From the NCBI GenBank assembly GCA_018780805.1, contig JADMJD010000100.1:1-49405 (forward strand): a stretch of DNA of 49,405 nucleotides. Reading direction: 5' to 3'. Below, in pieces: positions 21,029 to 29,325 of the stretch (its first letter is position 1; each line of letters starts with the position of its first letter). The translations under genes and the position numbers were made by a program. A model generated the notes under the pieces. That model ran no database searches. It saw only the letters and a program-made list of their open reading frames with translations, and was not told where the DNA came from. The DNA comes from Rubrivivax sp. Its GTDB lineage: Bacteria; Pseudomonadota; Gammaproteobacteria; Burkholderiales; Burkholderiaceae_C.

Positions 21029-21090
21029 GCCCAGGCCCCTGCCCGGGCCACGAAGGCACAATCCGCCCGTTCAACACGGAGGAGGGAGCC

Positions 21091-21516
21091 ATGGGCTTCA
21101 TGACGGAATTCAAGGAATTTGCCACCAAGGGCAACGTGGTCGATCTCGCGGTCGGCGTGATCATCGGCGGCGCCTTCGGCAAGATCGTCGGCTCCCTGGT
21201 CGACGACGTGATCATGCCGGTGGTCAGCACCATCTTCGGCGGCCTGGACTTCAGCAACTACTTCATCCCGCTGGCCGGCCAGACCGCCACCGTGTTGGCC
21301 GAGGCCAAAAAGGCCGGCGCTGTGTTTGCTTACGGCAGTTTCATCACGGTGCTGCTGAACTTCATCATCCTGGCCTTCATCATCTTCATGATGGTCAAGC
21401 AGATCAACCGCATCAAGCGCGAAACCCCGGCCGCACCGCCGGCGCCCCCAGCCCCGACGCCCGAGGACGTGGTGCTGCTGCGCGAGATCCGCGATGCGCT
21501 GAAAAGCCGGGCTTGA
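21091..21516 (+). CDS. mscL: Large-conductance mechanosensitive channel MscL
   Basis: 141 residues. The N-terminal helix and TM1 are typical ([20 protein letters not shown] then [17 protein letters not shown]). A periplasmic loop, TM2 ([19 protein letters not shown]) and a charged C-terminal bundle ending [12 protein letters not shown] follow. It forms a pentameric pore that opens under membrane tension during osmotic downshock. Very strong Shine-Dalgarno (GGAGGAGGG). Divergent from petA. Confidence 0.97.
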   Translation: MGFMTEFKEFATKGNVVDLAVGVIIGGAFGKIVGSLVDDVIMPVVSTIFGGLDFSNYFIPLAGQTATVLAEAKKAGAVFAYGSFITVLLNFIILAFIIFMMVKQINRIKRETPAAPPAPPAPTPEDVVLLREIRDALKSRA

Positions 21517-21582
21517 TCCCCGCTGCCGGTGTTTTCACCGGCGGGGGCGGCGTCGCATACTGCGTTCGCGAATGTCCGCCCC

Positions 21583-24015
21583 ATGAACCCGACACCCGTC
21601 CACCGCCTGCCTGCCCTGATCGAAGCCGCTGCGCACCGCCTGAAGCTGGCGGCGCGTGCGGCGATTGAACGCACGATCGAAAGCCTGGGCCTGGCGGCCC
21701 TGGCGTCGTCGAACATCTTCCAGCGTGATGGCCTGCTGGGCGCGCAGTTCGAGCTCAACCGCAAGTCGGCCATGTTTGTCATGGCCTTCAATGAAAGCCT
21801 GGACGAACGCCTGAAGCTCGAAGCCGCGCCGCGCTCGCGCAGCGGCGCTGCCACCGCCTGGGACTCGCTGGTGCTGGTGGACGACCTGGAGGTGGAACGC
21901 AAGATTTCCGCCGACCGCTTTGGCATGGAGATCGCCCATGCCTGCGAGTGGGAACTGCGCGAGCTCGAGGGTTACATGGGCTCGCTGCTCGGTGCCACAC
22001 AAGAGCGCAACCCGCTGCGGCCCGAGGTCGTGGGCATGGCCTTGATCAAGGGCATCGAAGCGGCCAGCGAGCGCATGGACGTGCGCACCCTGCTGCTGAG
22101 CGAGCTGGGCCGGGTGCTGGCGCTGGAGATGCGCGCGACCTACGCCGCCATCGTGGCGGACCTGCGCAAGGCCGGCGTGCAACCCGCCGGCCTGAGCGTG
22201 CGCAGCAGCCGCGAGCACAGCCGGCACGGCGGCCCCAGCACCCAGGGCTCCGGCCACGATGCGCTGGACGACAGCCCCGCTACCGGCCACGGCCACGGCC
22301 ACGGCCACGGTTACGCCCCGCCCACCGCCCGCAGCCAATACGGCGGCGGCTCGCCGGGACACGGCCAGGCGGCGGCGGGACGCTTCGGCGCTTCAACACG
22401 TTCGGGCGCGCACTTCGGTGGTGGCGGCAGCGGCGGCGGCAGCTTCGGCCGTGTCGACGCCCAGATGATGTCGCTGATCCGCCGCCTGGCCCATGTGGAA
22501 CAGGCCCTGCCCGGCGACCATGGCGGTGGTGGCGCGGTTGGCAGCGGCGGTGGCATGGGTGGCAGCAGCCACTGGGGCGACAGCGTCGGCGGTGGCCACC
22601 CGGCCGCGATGCCGGCCAACCTGATCCGCGCCCACCGCGACGAACTGCGCCAGGCCGCCAACGGCTCCATCGACCACATGGTGATCGATGTCATCGGCAG
22701 CCTGTTCGACCAGATCCTGTCCGACCCCAAGGTGCCGCCGCAGATGGCCCGCCAGATCGCGCGCCTGCAGCTGCCCGTGCTGCGTGCAGCGCTGGGCGAC
22801 CCCACGTTTTTCTCGTCGCGCCGCCACCCGGTGCGGCGCTTCGTGAACCGCATCGCCTCGCTGGGCGCCGCGGTCGAGGACTTTGGCGACGACGAGGGCA
22901 AACGTTTCCTGGCGCGTGTGCGCGCGCTGGTGAACGACATCGTCGAAGGTGATTTCGACCAGATCGACCTGTACGAAAACAAGCTCGGCGAGCTGGAGCA
23001 GTTCATCGCCGAGCTGGCCACCGAAGAGGTGCAGGCCCACGGTGACCCGGCCGCGATGCTGGGCGAGAAAGAAACCGAGGTCCGGCTGGCGCAGCGTTAC
23101 GCGCAGCAGCTGCAGTCCGAGCTGAAGGACCTGAACGGCCACGACTTCGTGCGCGACTTCCTGTCCGACGTCTGGAGCCAGGTGCTGGTGCAGGCGGCGT
23201 TGCGCCACGGTGCCGACGGCGAACGTTTCACCCGTCTGCGCACCGTCGCGCGCGACCTGTACATGAGCGTGCAGCCCAAGGGCACACCGCTGCAGCGCAA
23301 GGAATTCCTGGGCGCGCTGCCGAGGCTGATGCAGGGCCTGAACGAGGGCATGGAGCTGATCGCCTGGCCCGAGCCGGCGCGCAAGGCGTTTTTTGGCCAG
23401 CTGCTGCCGGCGCATGCCGAATCGCTGAAGGCGCCGCAAAGCCTGAGCACGCTGGACTGGAACCTGCTGGCCCGCCAGGTGGACGGCGCCTTCCAGACCC
23501 CGATGCCGAAGAAGGCGGACCTGCCACCACCCGACAGCACGCCGCCGGTCCTGAACGACGCCGTGCCCGAGCCCCGCTTCACGCCGGAAGAAGCGGCCCG
23601 CGTGGGCCTGGTGGAAGAAAACAAGGTCGATTGGTCGGCCACCGTGGACATCGACCTCAGCGCCGAGCCGCCGCTGAGCGAGCAGGACATCCGCATCCAG
23701 GGCCTGCCGGCGCCGGAGCCGGTGGAACCCACGCACGGCAAGTCACTCGTGGAACATGTGGAACTGGGTTACCCGTACCAGATGAACGTCGATGGCGCCT
23801 GGCAGAAGGTCAAGCTGTCGCACGTCAGCCCAGGCCGCACCTTTTTCGTGTTTTCGCGCGGCAAACGCCACCAGCAGACCATCTCGTTGACGCACCGCAT
23901 GCTGGCGCGCCTGTGCGAAACCGGGCGCTTCCGCGCCTTCGAGAGTGCCTACCTGATGGAGCGTGCCACGGCGCGTGCGCGCCGTCAGCTGTCGTCGCTG
24001 GGCGCAGCGGCCTGA
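21583..24015 (+). CDS. DUF1631 family protein
   Basis: 810 residues, no signal peptide or membrane segment. The N-terminal helical region (1-210) is separated from the rest by a Gly/His-rich insert (about 225-345, with GHGHGHGHGY and several GGG runs). The recognisable DUF1631 core runs from about 350 (MVIDVIGSLFDQILSDPKVP... FFSSRRHPVRRFVNRIASLG). The C-terminal 80 residues (WQKVKLSHVSPGRTFFVFSRG) look like a small beta-barrel module as in other members. Function is unknown. ATG 21583 is chosen over 21529, whose extra residues look non-coding. The 3' end overlaps pdxA by 31 nt tail to tail. Confidence 0.85.
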   Translation: MNPTPVHRLPALIEAAAHRLKLAARAAIERTIESLGLAALASSNIFQRDGLLGAQFELNRKSAMFVMAFNESLDERLKLEAAPRSRSGAATAWDSLVLVDDLEVERKISADRFGMEIAHACEWELRELEGYMGSLLGATQERNPLRPEVVGMALIKGIEAASERMDVRTLLLSELGRVLALEMRATYAAIVADLRKAGVQPAGLSVRSSREHSRHGGPSTQGSGHDALDDSPATGHGHGHGHGYAPPTARSQYGGGSPGHGQAAAGRFGASTRSGAHFGGGGSGGGSFGRVDAQMMSLIRRLAHVEQALPGDHGGGGAVGSGGGMGGSSHWGDSVGGGHPAAMPANLIRAHRDELRQAANGSIDHMVIDVIGSLFDQILSDPKVPPQMARQIARLQLPVLRAALGDPTFFSSRRHPVRRFVNRIASLGAAVEDFGDDEGKRFLARVRALVNDIVEGDFDQIDLYENKLGELEQFIAELATEEVQAHGDPAAMLGEKETEVRLAQRYAQQLQSELKDLNGHDFVRDFLSDVWSQVLVQAALRHGADGERFTRLRTVARDLYMSVQPKGTPLQRKEFLGALPRLMQGLNEGMELIAWPEPARKAFFGQLLPAHAESLKAPQSLSTLDWNLLARQVDGAFQTPMPKKADLPPPDSTPPVLNDAVPEPRFTPEEAARVGLVEENKVDWSATVDIDLSAEPPLSEQDIRIQGLPAPEPVEPTHGKSLVEHVELGYPYQMNVDGAWQKVKLSHVSPGRTFFVFSRGKRHQQTISLTHRMLARLCETGRFRAFESAYLMERATARARRQLSSLGAAA
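22285..22308 (+). repeat. Tandem hexamer GGCCAC x4 inside the DUF1631 gene
   Basis: Four exact GGCCAC copies encoding (Gly-His)4. Slippage would change length by two residues without frameshift. Confidence 0.85.
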
Positions 24016-25010
24016 GGGCCCGCTGGCCGATCGCTCAGGCGCCGCGCCATGCGCAGCGCCGCCACCAGGCTGGCCGGGTCGGCCCGACCGCGGCCGGCGA
24101 TGTCGAAGGCCGTGCCATGGTCGGGGCTGGTGCGGACAAAGGGCAGGCCCAGCGTGACGTTCACGCCTTCCTCCACGCCCAGGTACTTCACCGGGATCAG
24201 GCCATGGTCGTGGGTCATCGCCACCACCAGGTCAAAGGCCCCGCGGCGGGCGCGCATGAACACCGTGTCGGGCGCCAACGGGCCCTGGGCGTCGATGCCT
24301 TCGGCGCGCGCCGCCTGCACCGCGGGTGCGATGAAACGGATCTCCTCGTCGCCGAACAGACCGCCCTCGCCGGCATGCGGGTTCAGGCCGGCCACCGCGA
24401 TGCGCGGGGCGGGCTGGCCCCAGGCCCGTGCCGCCTGGTGCGCGATGCGCAGGGTCGAGAGCACGGCGTCGAAGTCCAGCGCCTCGATGGCCCGCCGCAG
24501 CGACACATGGATGGTGACCAGCACCACGCGCAGTTCGGGGTTGGCCAACATCATGCGCACCGGCGGCGGTGCTGCCGGGTTCGCCAGCGCCTGCAGCATC
24601 TCGGTGTGGCCCGGGTAGGGCACACCGGCGGCCGCCAGCGCCTCCTTGTGGATGGGCGCGGTCACGATCGCGCGGCCCTGGCCAACCTGAACCGCGGCCA
24701 CCGCGGCTTCGATGCAGCGGGCTGCGGCGGCGCCGGCGCGGGCATCGACCCGGCCCCACGGCAGCTCTGCCAGGCCGGCCGGCAAATCGGGCACCGGCCA
24801 GATCCGCAGCGCGCCGGGCGGCACGGCATCGTCCGGCGACGCCACCACCGCCAGCGGCAGCCCGCCGCCGACTGCGGCGGCAGCACGCTGCAACACGCCC
24901 AGATCGCCGAACACGGTGGCGTCCTGCAGTTCACCCTGGCGCGCGGCCAGCAGCAGCGTTTCCGGCCCGATGCCAGCGGCATCCCCCATCGTCACCAACA
25001 GTGGTTTCAT
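23985..25010 (-). CDS. pdxA: 4-hydroxythreonine-4-phosphate dehydrogenase PdxA
   Basis: 341 residues. Begins MKPLLVTMGDAAGIGPE, as in PdxA. Metal-binding and active-site histidines are in APIHKEAL, YPGHTEML and TSPDHGTAFDIAG. It oxidises 4-phosphohydroxy-L-threonine in the DXP-dependent pyridoxal phosphate pathway. ATG 25010 gives the conserved start. It follows the Nif3-like gene by 7 nt, suggesting co-transcription. The last ~10 codons overlap the end of the DUF1631 gene, so its C-terminal tail (AGPQAAAPSDDS) may be an extension. Confidence 0.94.
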   Translation of the reverse strand: MKPLLVTMGDAAGIGPETLLLAARQGELQDATVFGDLGVLQRAAAAVGGGLPLAVVASPDDAVPPGALRIWPVPDLPAGLAELPWGRVDARAGAAAARCIEAAVAAVQVGQGRAIVTAPIHKEALAAAGVPYPGHTEMLQALANPAAPPPVRMMLANPELRVVLVTIHVSLRRAIEALDFDAVLSTLRIAHQAARAWGQPAPRIAVAGLNPHAGEGGLFGDEEIRFIAPAVQAARAEGIDAQGPLAPDTVFMRARRGAFDLVVAMTHDHGLIPVKYLGVEEGVNVTLGLPFVRTSPDHGTAFDIAGRGRADPASLVAALRMARRLSDRPAGPQAAAPSDDS

Positions 25011-25017
25011 GCGGGGG

Positions 25018-25764
25018 TCAGGCGGGGTTGGGCACGTCGATGAACTGGTGTTCCAGGCCCAGCTGCGCGGCGACGTGACCGGCAACGGCGGGGGCGCCGT
25101 AACGCTCGGTGGCGTGGTGCCCGCACGCCAGGAAAGCGACGCCGGTCTCGCGCGCCAGGTGGGCCTGCGGCTCGGAGATCTCGCCGGTGAGGAAAGCGTC
25201 GGCCCCGGCCGCGATGGCGGCCTCGAAGTACCCCTGGGCACCGCCGGTGCACCAGGCCACGCGGTGCAACGGCCGGCCGTCACCAGGCACACAGACTGGT
25301 GCGCGGCCCAGCGTTTTGCCGATCCGCTCAGCCCATGTGTTCAGCGAGCCATCGACAGCCGGCCCGATGAACCCCAGCGCCTGCTCACCAAAACGGCCGT
25401 CGGCCACCAGGCCCAGCTGCACACCCAGCTGCGCGTTGTTGCCGAACTGGGCGTGGGCGTCCAGCGGCAGGTGGTAGGCGAACAGGTTGATGTCGTGTGC
25501 CATCAAGCGCGCCACGCGGGCTTTCAGCCAGCCGGTGAGCCGGCCGTCCTGCCCACGCCAGAACAGGCCGTGGTGCACCAGCAGCGTGTCGGCGCCGGCG
25601 GCGATGGCCTCGTCGATGAAAGCCAGGCTCGCGGTGACCCCCGAGACCACATGGCGCACGGCGCGGCGGCCCTCGACCTGCAGACCGTTCGGCCCATAAT
25701 CCTTGAAGGTTTGCGGCTGCAGCAGCCCGTCCAGCAACGTTTCCAACTCGGCGCGATCGACCAT
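25018..25764 (-). CDS. Nif3-like dinuclear metal centre protein
   Basis: 248 residues of the NIF3/YbgI family. Typical motifs are YGPNGLQVEG, the metal ligands in LVHHGLFWRG (HH) and the C-terminal ACGHHATERYG. The proteins form toroidal hexamers with two metals per subunit; the enzymatic role is disputed (GTP cyclohydrolase-like fold or metal handling). The gene is divergent from the S1C protease by only 24 nt. Linkage to petABC and the DegS-like protease is common in Burkholderiales. Confidence 0.92.
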   Translation of the reverse strand: MVDRAELETLLDGLLQPQTFKDYGPNGLQVEGRRAVRHVVSGVTASLAFIDEAIAAGADTLLVHHGLFWRGQDGRLTGWLKARVARLMAHDINLFAYHLPLDAHAQFGNNAQLGVQLGLVADGRFGEQALGFIGPAVDGSLNTWAERIGKTLGRAPVCVPGDGRPLHRVAWCTGGAQGYFEAAIAAGADAFLTGEISEPQAHLARETGVAFLACGHHATERYGAPAVAGHVAAQLGLEHQFIDVPNPA

Positions 25765-25788
25765 CGCCTGCCCGCCCTTTCAGATCCC

Positions 25789-26955
25789 ATGCGCAGAACC
25801 TGGCTCTTATTCTCGCAGGCGGTCACCGTGGCCGTGGCGCTGCTGTTTGTGCTGGCCACGCTGAAGCCGCAATGGCTGCCGGGCACGAACGGCGGCACGA
25901 ACGGCGGCGCCAGCCTGTTGCCCCTGCCCACACTGAGCGTGGCGCCACCTGCGACCGTGGCCTCGGGTGTGCCCGCGCCGGGCTACAGCCTGTCGGCGCA
26001 ACGTGCAGCCCCGGCGGTGGTGAGCATCGTCGCCAGCAAGGCGGTGCGCGACAACCCACATGCCCAGGACCCGGCCTTCCGCTTCTTCTTCGGCGAACGT
26101 GGCCCGCAGAACGCGCCGCAGACCGGCCTGGGCTCGGGCGTCATCGTCTCGCCCGAGGGTTATCTGCTGACCAACCACCACGTGGTGGCCGGGGCCGACG
26201 AGATCGAGGTCCGCCTGGCCGATGGCCGCCAGGCCGCGGCGCGCCTGATCGGCAGCGACCCGGAAACCGACCTGGCCGTGCTCAAGCTCGACCTGCCGGC
26301 GCTGCCCGTGGTGTCTCTTGGCGACGCGACGGCGCTGCAGGTGGGCGACATCGTGCTGGCCATCGGCAACCCCTTCAACGTCGGCCAGACGGTGACAGCC
26401 GGCATCGTCAGCGCACTCGGGCGCACGCGGCTGGGCCTGTCCACCTACGAAAACTTCATCCAGACCGATGCGGCGATCAACCCGGGCAACTCCGGCGGTG
26501 CGCTGGTCGACACCCAGGGCCACCTGGTGGGCATCAACACCGCGATCTTTTCGCGCGACGGCGGCAGCCTGGGCATCGGTTTTGCCATCCCCGTGGACAC
26601 GGCGCGACAGGTGCTGGACGCCCTGGTGCGGGACGGCGAGGTGGCGCGTGGCTGGCTGGGTGTGGAACCGCGTGACCTGACGGCGGAGTTCATCGACAGT
26701 TTCCGGCTGCCGATCAACGAGGGCGCCTTGATCACCGGCGTGCTGCAGGGCGGCCCGGCCAGCGCCGGCGGGCTCAAACCCGGTGATGTGGTCACCCGCA
26801 TCGGCGGCAGCCCGGTGGCCAACACCACCCAGTTGCTGGCCGCCGTGGCGGCGCTCAAACCCAAGAGCACCGCCACCGTGACGGTGCAACGTGGCAGGCA
26901 GACACTGGAACTGCCGGTCACCGTGGGCCAGCGGCCACGCGCGCGGCAAAGCTGA
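25789..26955 (+). CDS. DegS/AlgW-like S1C serine protease, membrane anchored
   Basis: 388 residues. One N-terminal membrane anchor (LLFSQAVTVAVALLFVLATL) and a Gly/Asn/Thr linker with a duplicated GTNG. The trypsin-like domain has an intact triad: His in LTNHHVVAG (~130), Asp in ETDLAVLKL (~160), Ser in NPGNSGGAL (~235). One PDZ domain is at about 285-380 (GPASAGGLKPGDVVTRIGG). A single PDZ and an anchor point to DegS/AlgW rather than DegP, so it probably starts envelope-stress (RseA-type) proteolysis; the target is not in the window. It abuts tatC tail to tail with no space. Confidence 0.9.
   Translation: MRRTWLLFSQAVTVAVALLFVLATLKPQWLPGTNGGTNGGASLLPLPTLSVAPPATVASGVPAPGYSLSAQRAAPAVVSIVASKAVRDNPHAQDPAFRFFFGERGPQNAPQTGLGSGVIVSPEGYLLTNHHVVAGADEIEVRLADGRQAAARLIGSDPETDLAVLKLDLPALPVVSLGDATALQVGDIVLAIGNPFNVGQTVTAGIVSALGRTRLGLSTYENFIQTDAAINPGNSGGALVDTQGHLVGINTAIFSRDGGSLGIGFAIPVDTARQVLDALVRDGEVARGWLGVEPRDLTAEFIDSFRLPINEGALITGVLQGGPASAGGLKPGDVVTRIGGSPVANTTQLLAAVAALKPKSTATVTVQRGRQTLELPVTVGQRPRARQS
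25882..25905 (+). repeat. 12-bp tandem duplication in the S1C protease linker
   Basis: GGCACGAACGGC twice in a row, encoding the repeated GTNG of the periplasmic linker. Confidence 0.8.
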
Positions 26956-27750
26956 TCAGGCTTTTTCGGCCTTGTCTTCGACGCCTTCGGCCGGCGGCTG
27001 CGTGTGTTTGACGAACACGCCGGCCGCGATGATGCCGATCTCGTACAGCAGGCACATCGGGATCGCCAGCGCCAGCTGCGAGATCACATCCGGCGGGGTG
27101 ACGACGGCGGCAACGATGAACGAGCCCACCACAAAATAACCACGCCACTGGCGCAGCTGCGCCAGCGTGACGATGCCCATGCGCACCAGCACGATGACCG
27201 CGATCGGCACCTCGAAGGCGATGCCGAAGACCAGGAACAGCGTCAGCACGAAGCCGAAATACTGCTCGATGTCAGGCGCCGCGGTGATGCTGGTGGGCGC
27301 AAAGGCCTGGATGAACTGCGACATGCCCGGGATCACCAGGAAGTAGCAGAACGCCACGCCGATCACGAACAGCAGCGTGCTGGAGATCACCAGCGGCAGC
27401 ACCAGCTTCTTTTCGTGTGAATACAGGCCCGGCGCCACAAAGGCCCAGACTTGGTACAGCACCACCGGCAGCGCCAGCATGAAGGCCGCCATCAGCGTGA
27501 TCTTCAGCGGCACCAGGATGGGCGAGATCACGTTGGTGGCGATCAGCGTGGCGCCCTTGGGCAAGTGCGCCACCAGCGGTGCGGCCAGCAGGTCGTACAG
27601 GCCCGAGGGCCCGGGCCAGAAGGCAAGGGCTGCAAACGCGATGCCAACCGCGATGGACGCCCGGATCAGTCGGTCACGCAGCTCAACAAGGTGGGAAACG
27701 AACGGGGCTTCGCTGCCTTCCAGTTCGTCTTTCGGGGGCGGCTTGTTCAT
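26956..27750 (-). CDS. tatC: Twin-arginine translocase subunit TatC
   Basis: 264 residues with six membrane helices. The cytoplasmic N-terminal signature is [15 protein letters not shown] and the first periplasmic loop follows [16 protein letters not shown]. TatC with TatB binds twin-arginine signal peptides of folded cargo such as the Rieske protein. Start ATG 27750 overlaps the tatB stop by 4 nt (ATGA), which implies coupling. Last gene of the minus-strand run. Confidence 0.96.
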   Translation of the reverse strand: MNKPPPKDELEGSEAPFVSHLVELRDRLIRASIAVGIAFAALAFWPGPSGLYDLLAAPLVAHLPKGATLIATNVISPILVPLKITLMAAFMLALPVVLYQVWAFVAPGLYSHEKKLVLPLVISSTLLFVIGVAFCYFLVIPGMSQFIQAFAPTSITAAPDIEQYFGFVLTLFLVFGIAFEVPIAVIVLVRMGIVTLAQLRQWRGYFVVGSFIVAAVVTPPDVISQLALAIPMCLLYEIGIIAAGVFVKHTQPPAEGVEDKAEKA

Positions 27751-28229
27751 CCAGGGTGCCGGGGCGGCCGGAAGCGGGCCACACGTGCCGCGCCGGACTG
27801 TGCCTTGCTGCGCACACCGTGGCGTTGTTTGTACCAATGTGGCATCGCGCTGCGCTTCAAGCGCCAGTTCTTCTTTTTGGGCTGGTGGCTCAGCGGCGGT
27901 GGTGCCAGCGGCTCGTAGCTGGACGACGTGCTGCCGTCATGGCCCAGCCCGGCGGTGGCACCTTGCCAGTCGGACTCGAAGCCACGCACTTCCTGGTCGA
28001 CGCTGGTCTGCACGTCGCGCGCTGCGTCCTCGAACTGCGTCTTCATCTTCTTGAGCTCGTCGAGCTCGATGGAGCGGTTGACCTCGGCCTTGACGTCGGA
28101 CACGTAACGCTGCGCCTTGCCGAACAGGTGGCCCACCGTGCGGGCCACCTTGGGCAGTTTTTCAGGGCCGATGACGATCAGCGCCACCGCCCCGATCAGG
28201 GCCAGCTTGTCGAAGCCGAAGTCGATCAT
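27747..28229 (-). CDS. tatB: Twin-arginine translocase subunit TatB
   Basis: 160 residues. N-terminal membrane helix with the hinge ([21 protein letters not shown] then [12 protein letters not shown]), an amphipathic helix and a long charged region. The final 40 residues are basic ([12 protein letters not shown]...). There is no Shine-Dalgarno: the start codon lies 3 nt after the terminal hairpin of repeat copy B and overlaps the stop of a 29-codon mini-ORF (ATGA). Confidence 0.93.
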   Translation of the reverse strand: MIDFGFDKLALIGAVALIVIGPEKLPKVARTVGHLFGKAQRYVSDVKAEVNRSIELDELKKMKTQFEDAARDVQTSVDQEVRGFESDWQGATAGLGHDGSTSSSYEPLAPPPLSHQPKKKNWRLKRSAMPHWYKQRHGVRSKAQSGAARVARFRPPRHPG

Positions 28230-28315
28230 GAAGTTCTGGCGCCGGGCCGCCCCAAGCCAGAACGCGCCCCCTTGGGGGGCCGCGAGCGTAGCGAGCTGGA
28301 GGGCCTCATCGTCAT
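28226..28315 (-). CDS. Mini-ORF (29 aa) inside REP-like element, bridging tatA and tatB
   Basis: ATG 28315 overlaps the tatA stop (TGATG). The frame encodes 29 residues ([11 protein letters not shown]... [10 protein letters not shown]) and ends at TGA 28226-28228, which overlaps the tatB ATG. Position, overlaps and part of the peptide match the mini-ORF between ugpA and ugpE. An internal ATG is the third codon. A functional peptide is not implied. Confidence 0.35.
   Translation of the reverse strand: MTMRPSSSLRSRPPKGARSGLGRPGARTS
28230..28310 (-). repeat. REP-like structured element, copy B (tatA-tatB junction)
   Basis: Read on the minus strand: a direct repeat GCTCGC-TAC-GCTCGC, the hairpin CCCCCC-AA-GGGGG, then GTTCTGGC (28263-28256) pairing with GCCAGAAC (28240-28233) around the 15-nt loop TTGGGGCGGCCCGGC. 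The loop differs from copy A at 3 of 15 positions, while the stem arms differ throughout and still pair. It runs in the same sense as transcription and ends at the downstream start codon, as copy A does. Confidence 0.75.
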
Positions 28316-28557
28316 CACGACTTGGTCTTGGCCTCGACGTCGACCGTGTTGCCGTCGGCCGCGCGCTTGGCGGCCGTGACCTGCTGCGCCGGCGCCGCGG
28401 CGTCGTCAGCCGCGTCGTTGGCGCCCTTGACGCCGTCCTTGAAACCCTTGACCGCGCCGCCGAGGTCGGCGCCGATGTTCTTCAGCTTCTTCGTGCCGAA
28501 GATCAACACCACGACCAGCAGCACGATGAGCCAGTGCCAGATGCTGAAGGAACCCAT
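28315..28557 (-). CDS. tatA: Twin-arginine translocase subunit TatA
   Basis: 80 residues. [21 protein letters not shown] is the membrane helix, [21 protein letters not shown] the hinge and amphipathic helix, followed by an Ala/Asp-rich tail. It forms the size-variable Tat pore. Strong AAGGAG site. In an 85-nt gap before tatB lies repeat copy B. TAGAAT at 28584-28589 on the minus strand may be its own -10. Confidence 0.95.
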   Translation of the reverse strand: MGSFSIWHWLIVLLVVVLIFGTKKLKNIGADLGGAVKGFKDGVKGANDAADDAAAPAQQVTAAKRAADGNTVDVEAKTKS

Positions 28558-28583
28558 GCTTTACTCCTTGGAGAGAACCGAGA

Positions 28584-28589
28584 ATTCTA
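28584..28589 (-). promoter_or_regulatory. Candidate -10 box for tatABC
   Basis: TAGAAT on the minus strand, 27 nt before the tatA start, in the 46-nt gap after the HIT gene. The -35 would lie within that gene and is not obvious. Confidence 0.3.
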
Positions 28590-28603
28590 GGCGACCCGGC
28601 CGA

Positions 28604-28951
28604 TCACCCTTTGGACCAGGGCCGCGGCCCGCCCATCACGTGCATGTGCAGGTGGTAGACCTCCTGCATGCCGTCAGCCCCGGTGTTGATCAGGGTGCGG
28701 AAGCCGTTTTCAACCCCCAGCTCGCGCATCAGCCGCGGCGCCAGGCCCAGCATGCGGCCGAACAAGGCGTTGTGCTCGGCCTGCGCGTCGTACAGGTTGG
28801 CGATGTGTTGTTTGGGGATCAGCAGGATGTGCACCGGGGCCCACGGGTGGATGTCGTGGAAGCCCAGGAGTTCCTCGTCCTCGTAGACCTTCTTGCACGG
28901 GATCTGCCCGGCAACGATCTTGCAGAAAATGCAGTTCGGGTCGGCGCTCAT
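28604..28951 (-). CDS. HIT-family purine nucleotide phosphoramidase (HinT-like)
   Basis: 115 residues. Begins MSADPNCIFCKIVAGQIPCKK. The histidine triad is visible as HLHMHVMGG near the C terminus, with FHDIHPWAPVHILLIPK earlier. HinT-type enzymes cleave AMP-N bonds. ATG 28951 lies 4 nt after the hisE stop. The place between hisE and tatA is conserved in Burkholderiales and probably reflects operon read-through, not a role in histidine synthesis. Confidence 0.94.
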   Translation of the reverse strand: MSADPNCIFCKIVAGQIPCKKVYEDEELLGFHDIHPWAPVHILLIPKQHIANLYDAQAEHNALFGRMLGLAPRLMRELGVENGFRTLINTGADGMQEVYHLHMHVMGGPRPWSKG

Positions 28952-28955
28952 GGCT

Positions 28956-29312
28956 TCAGGCGTCTCCAGATTCGGTCTGTTCGCGGTCACGCGCCTTGCG
29001 CAGCGCAAACTCTTCCAGGCCCGACAGGCCCTCGCGCCGCTCCAGTTCGGCCAGCACATGGGCCGGCTTCAGGCCGTGCGCGGCCAGCACCACCATCGTG
29101 TGGAACCACAGGTCGGCCACCTCGGCCACCAGCTTGTCCGGTTGGCCATCCTTGCCGGCCATCACCACCTCGGTGGCCTCTTCGCCCACCTTCTTCAGCA
29201 TCGCGTCCGTGCCCTTGGCGAACAGGCGCGCGACGTAGCTGCGCTCCGGGTCGCCGCCGCGGCGGGATTCGATCACGGCCGCCAGGCGGGCCAGGGTGTC
29301 GTTGCTTGACAT
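28956..29312 (-). CDS. hisE: Phosphoribosyl-ATP pyrophosphatase HisE
   Basis: 118 residues, all-helical MazG-like fold. Motifs: [15 protein letters not shown] ([25 protein letters not shown]) and [19 protein letters not shown] with the metal-binding acidic residues (EEATE, EVADL). Hydrolyses PR-ATP to PR-AMP, the second histidine step. Separate from HisI, unlike the fused enterobacterial HisIE. 13 nt after hisI. Confidence 0.95.
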   Translation of the reverse strand: MSSNDTLARLAAVIESRRGGDPERSYVARLFAKGTDAMLKKVGEEATEVVMAGKDGQPDKLVAEVADLWFHTMVVLAAHGLKPAHVLAELERREGLSGLEEFALRKARDREQTESGDA

Positions 29313-29325
29313 GGGAGCAGCGGGT

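Noticed and set aside
22260..22600. Repetitive DNA in the DUF1631 gene considered as CRISPR or minisatellite
   Set aside because: No spacer-repeat pattern; repeats are short, in frame and explained by Gly/His codons.
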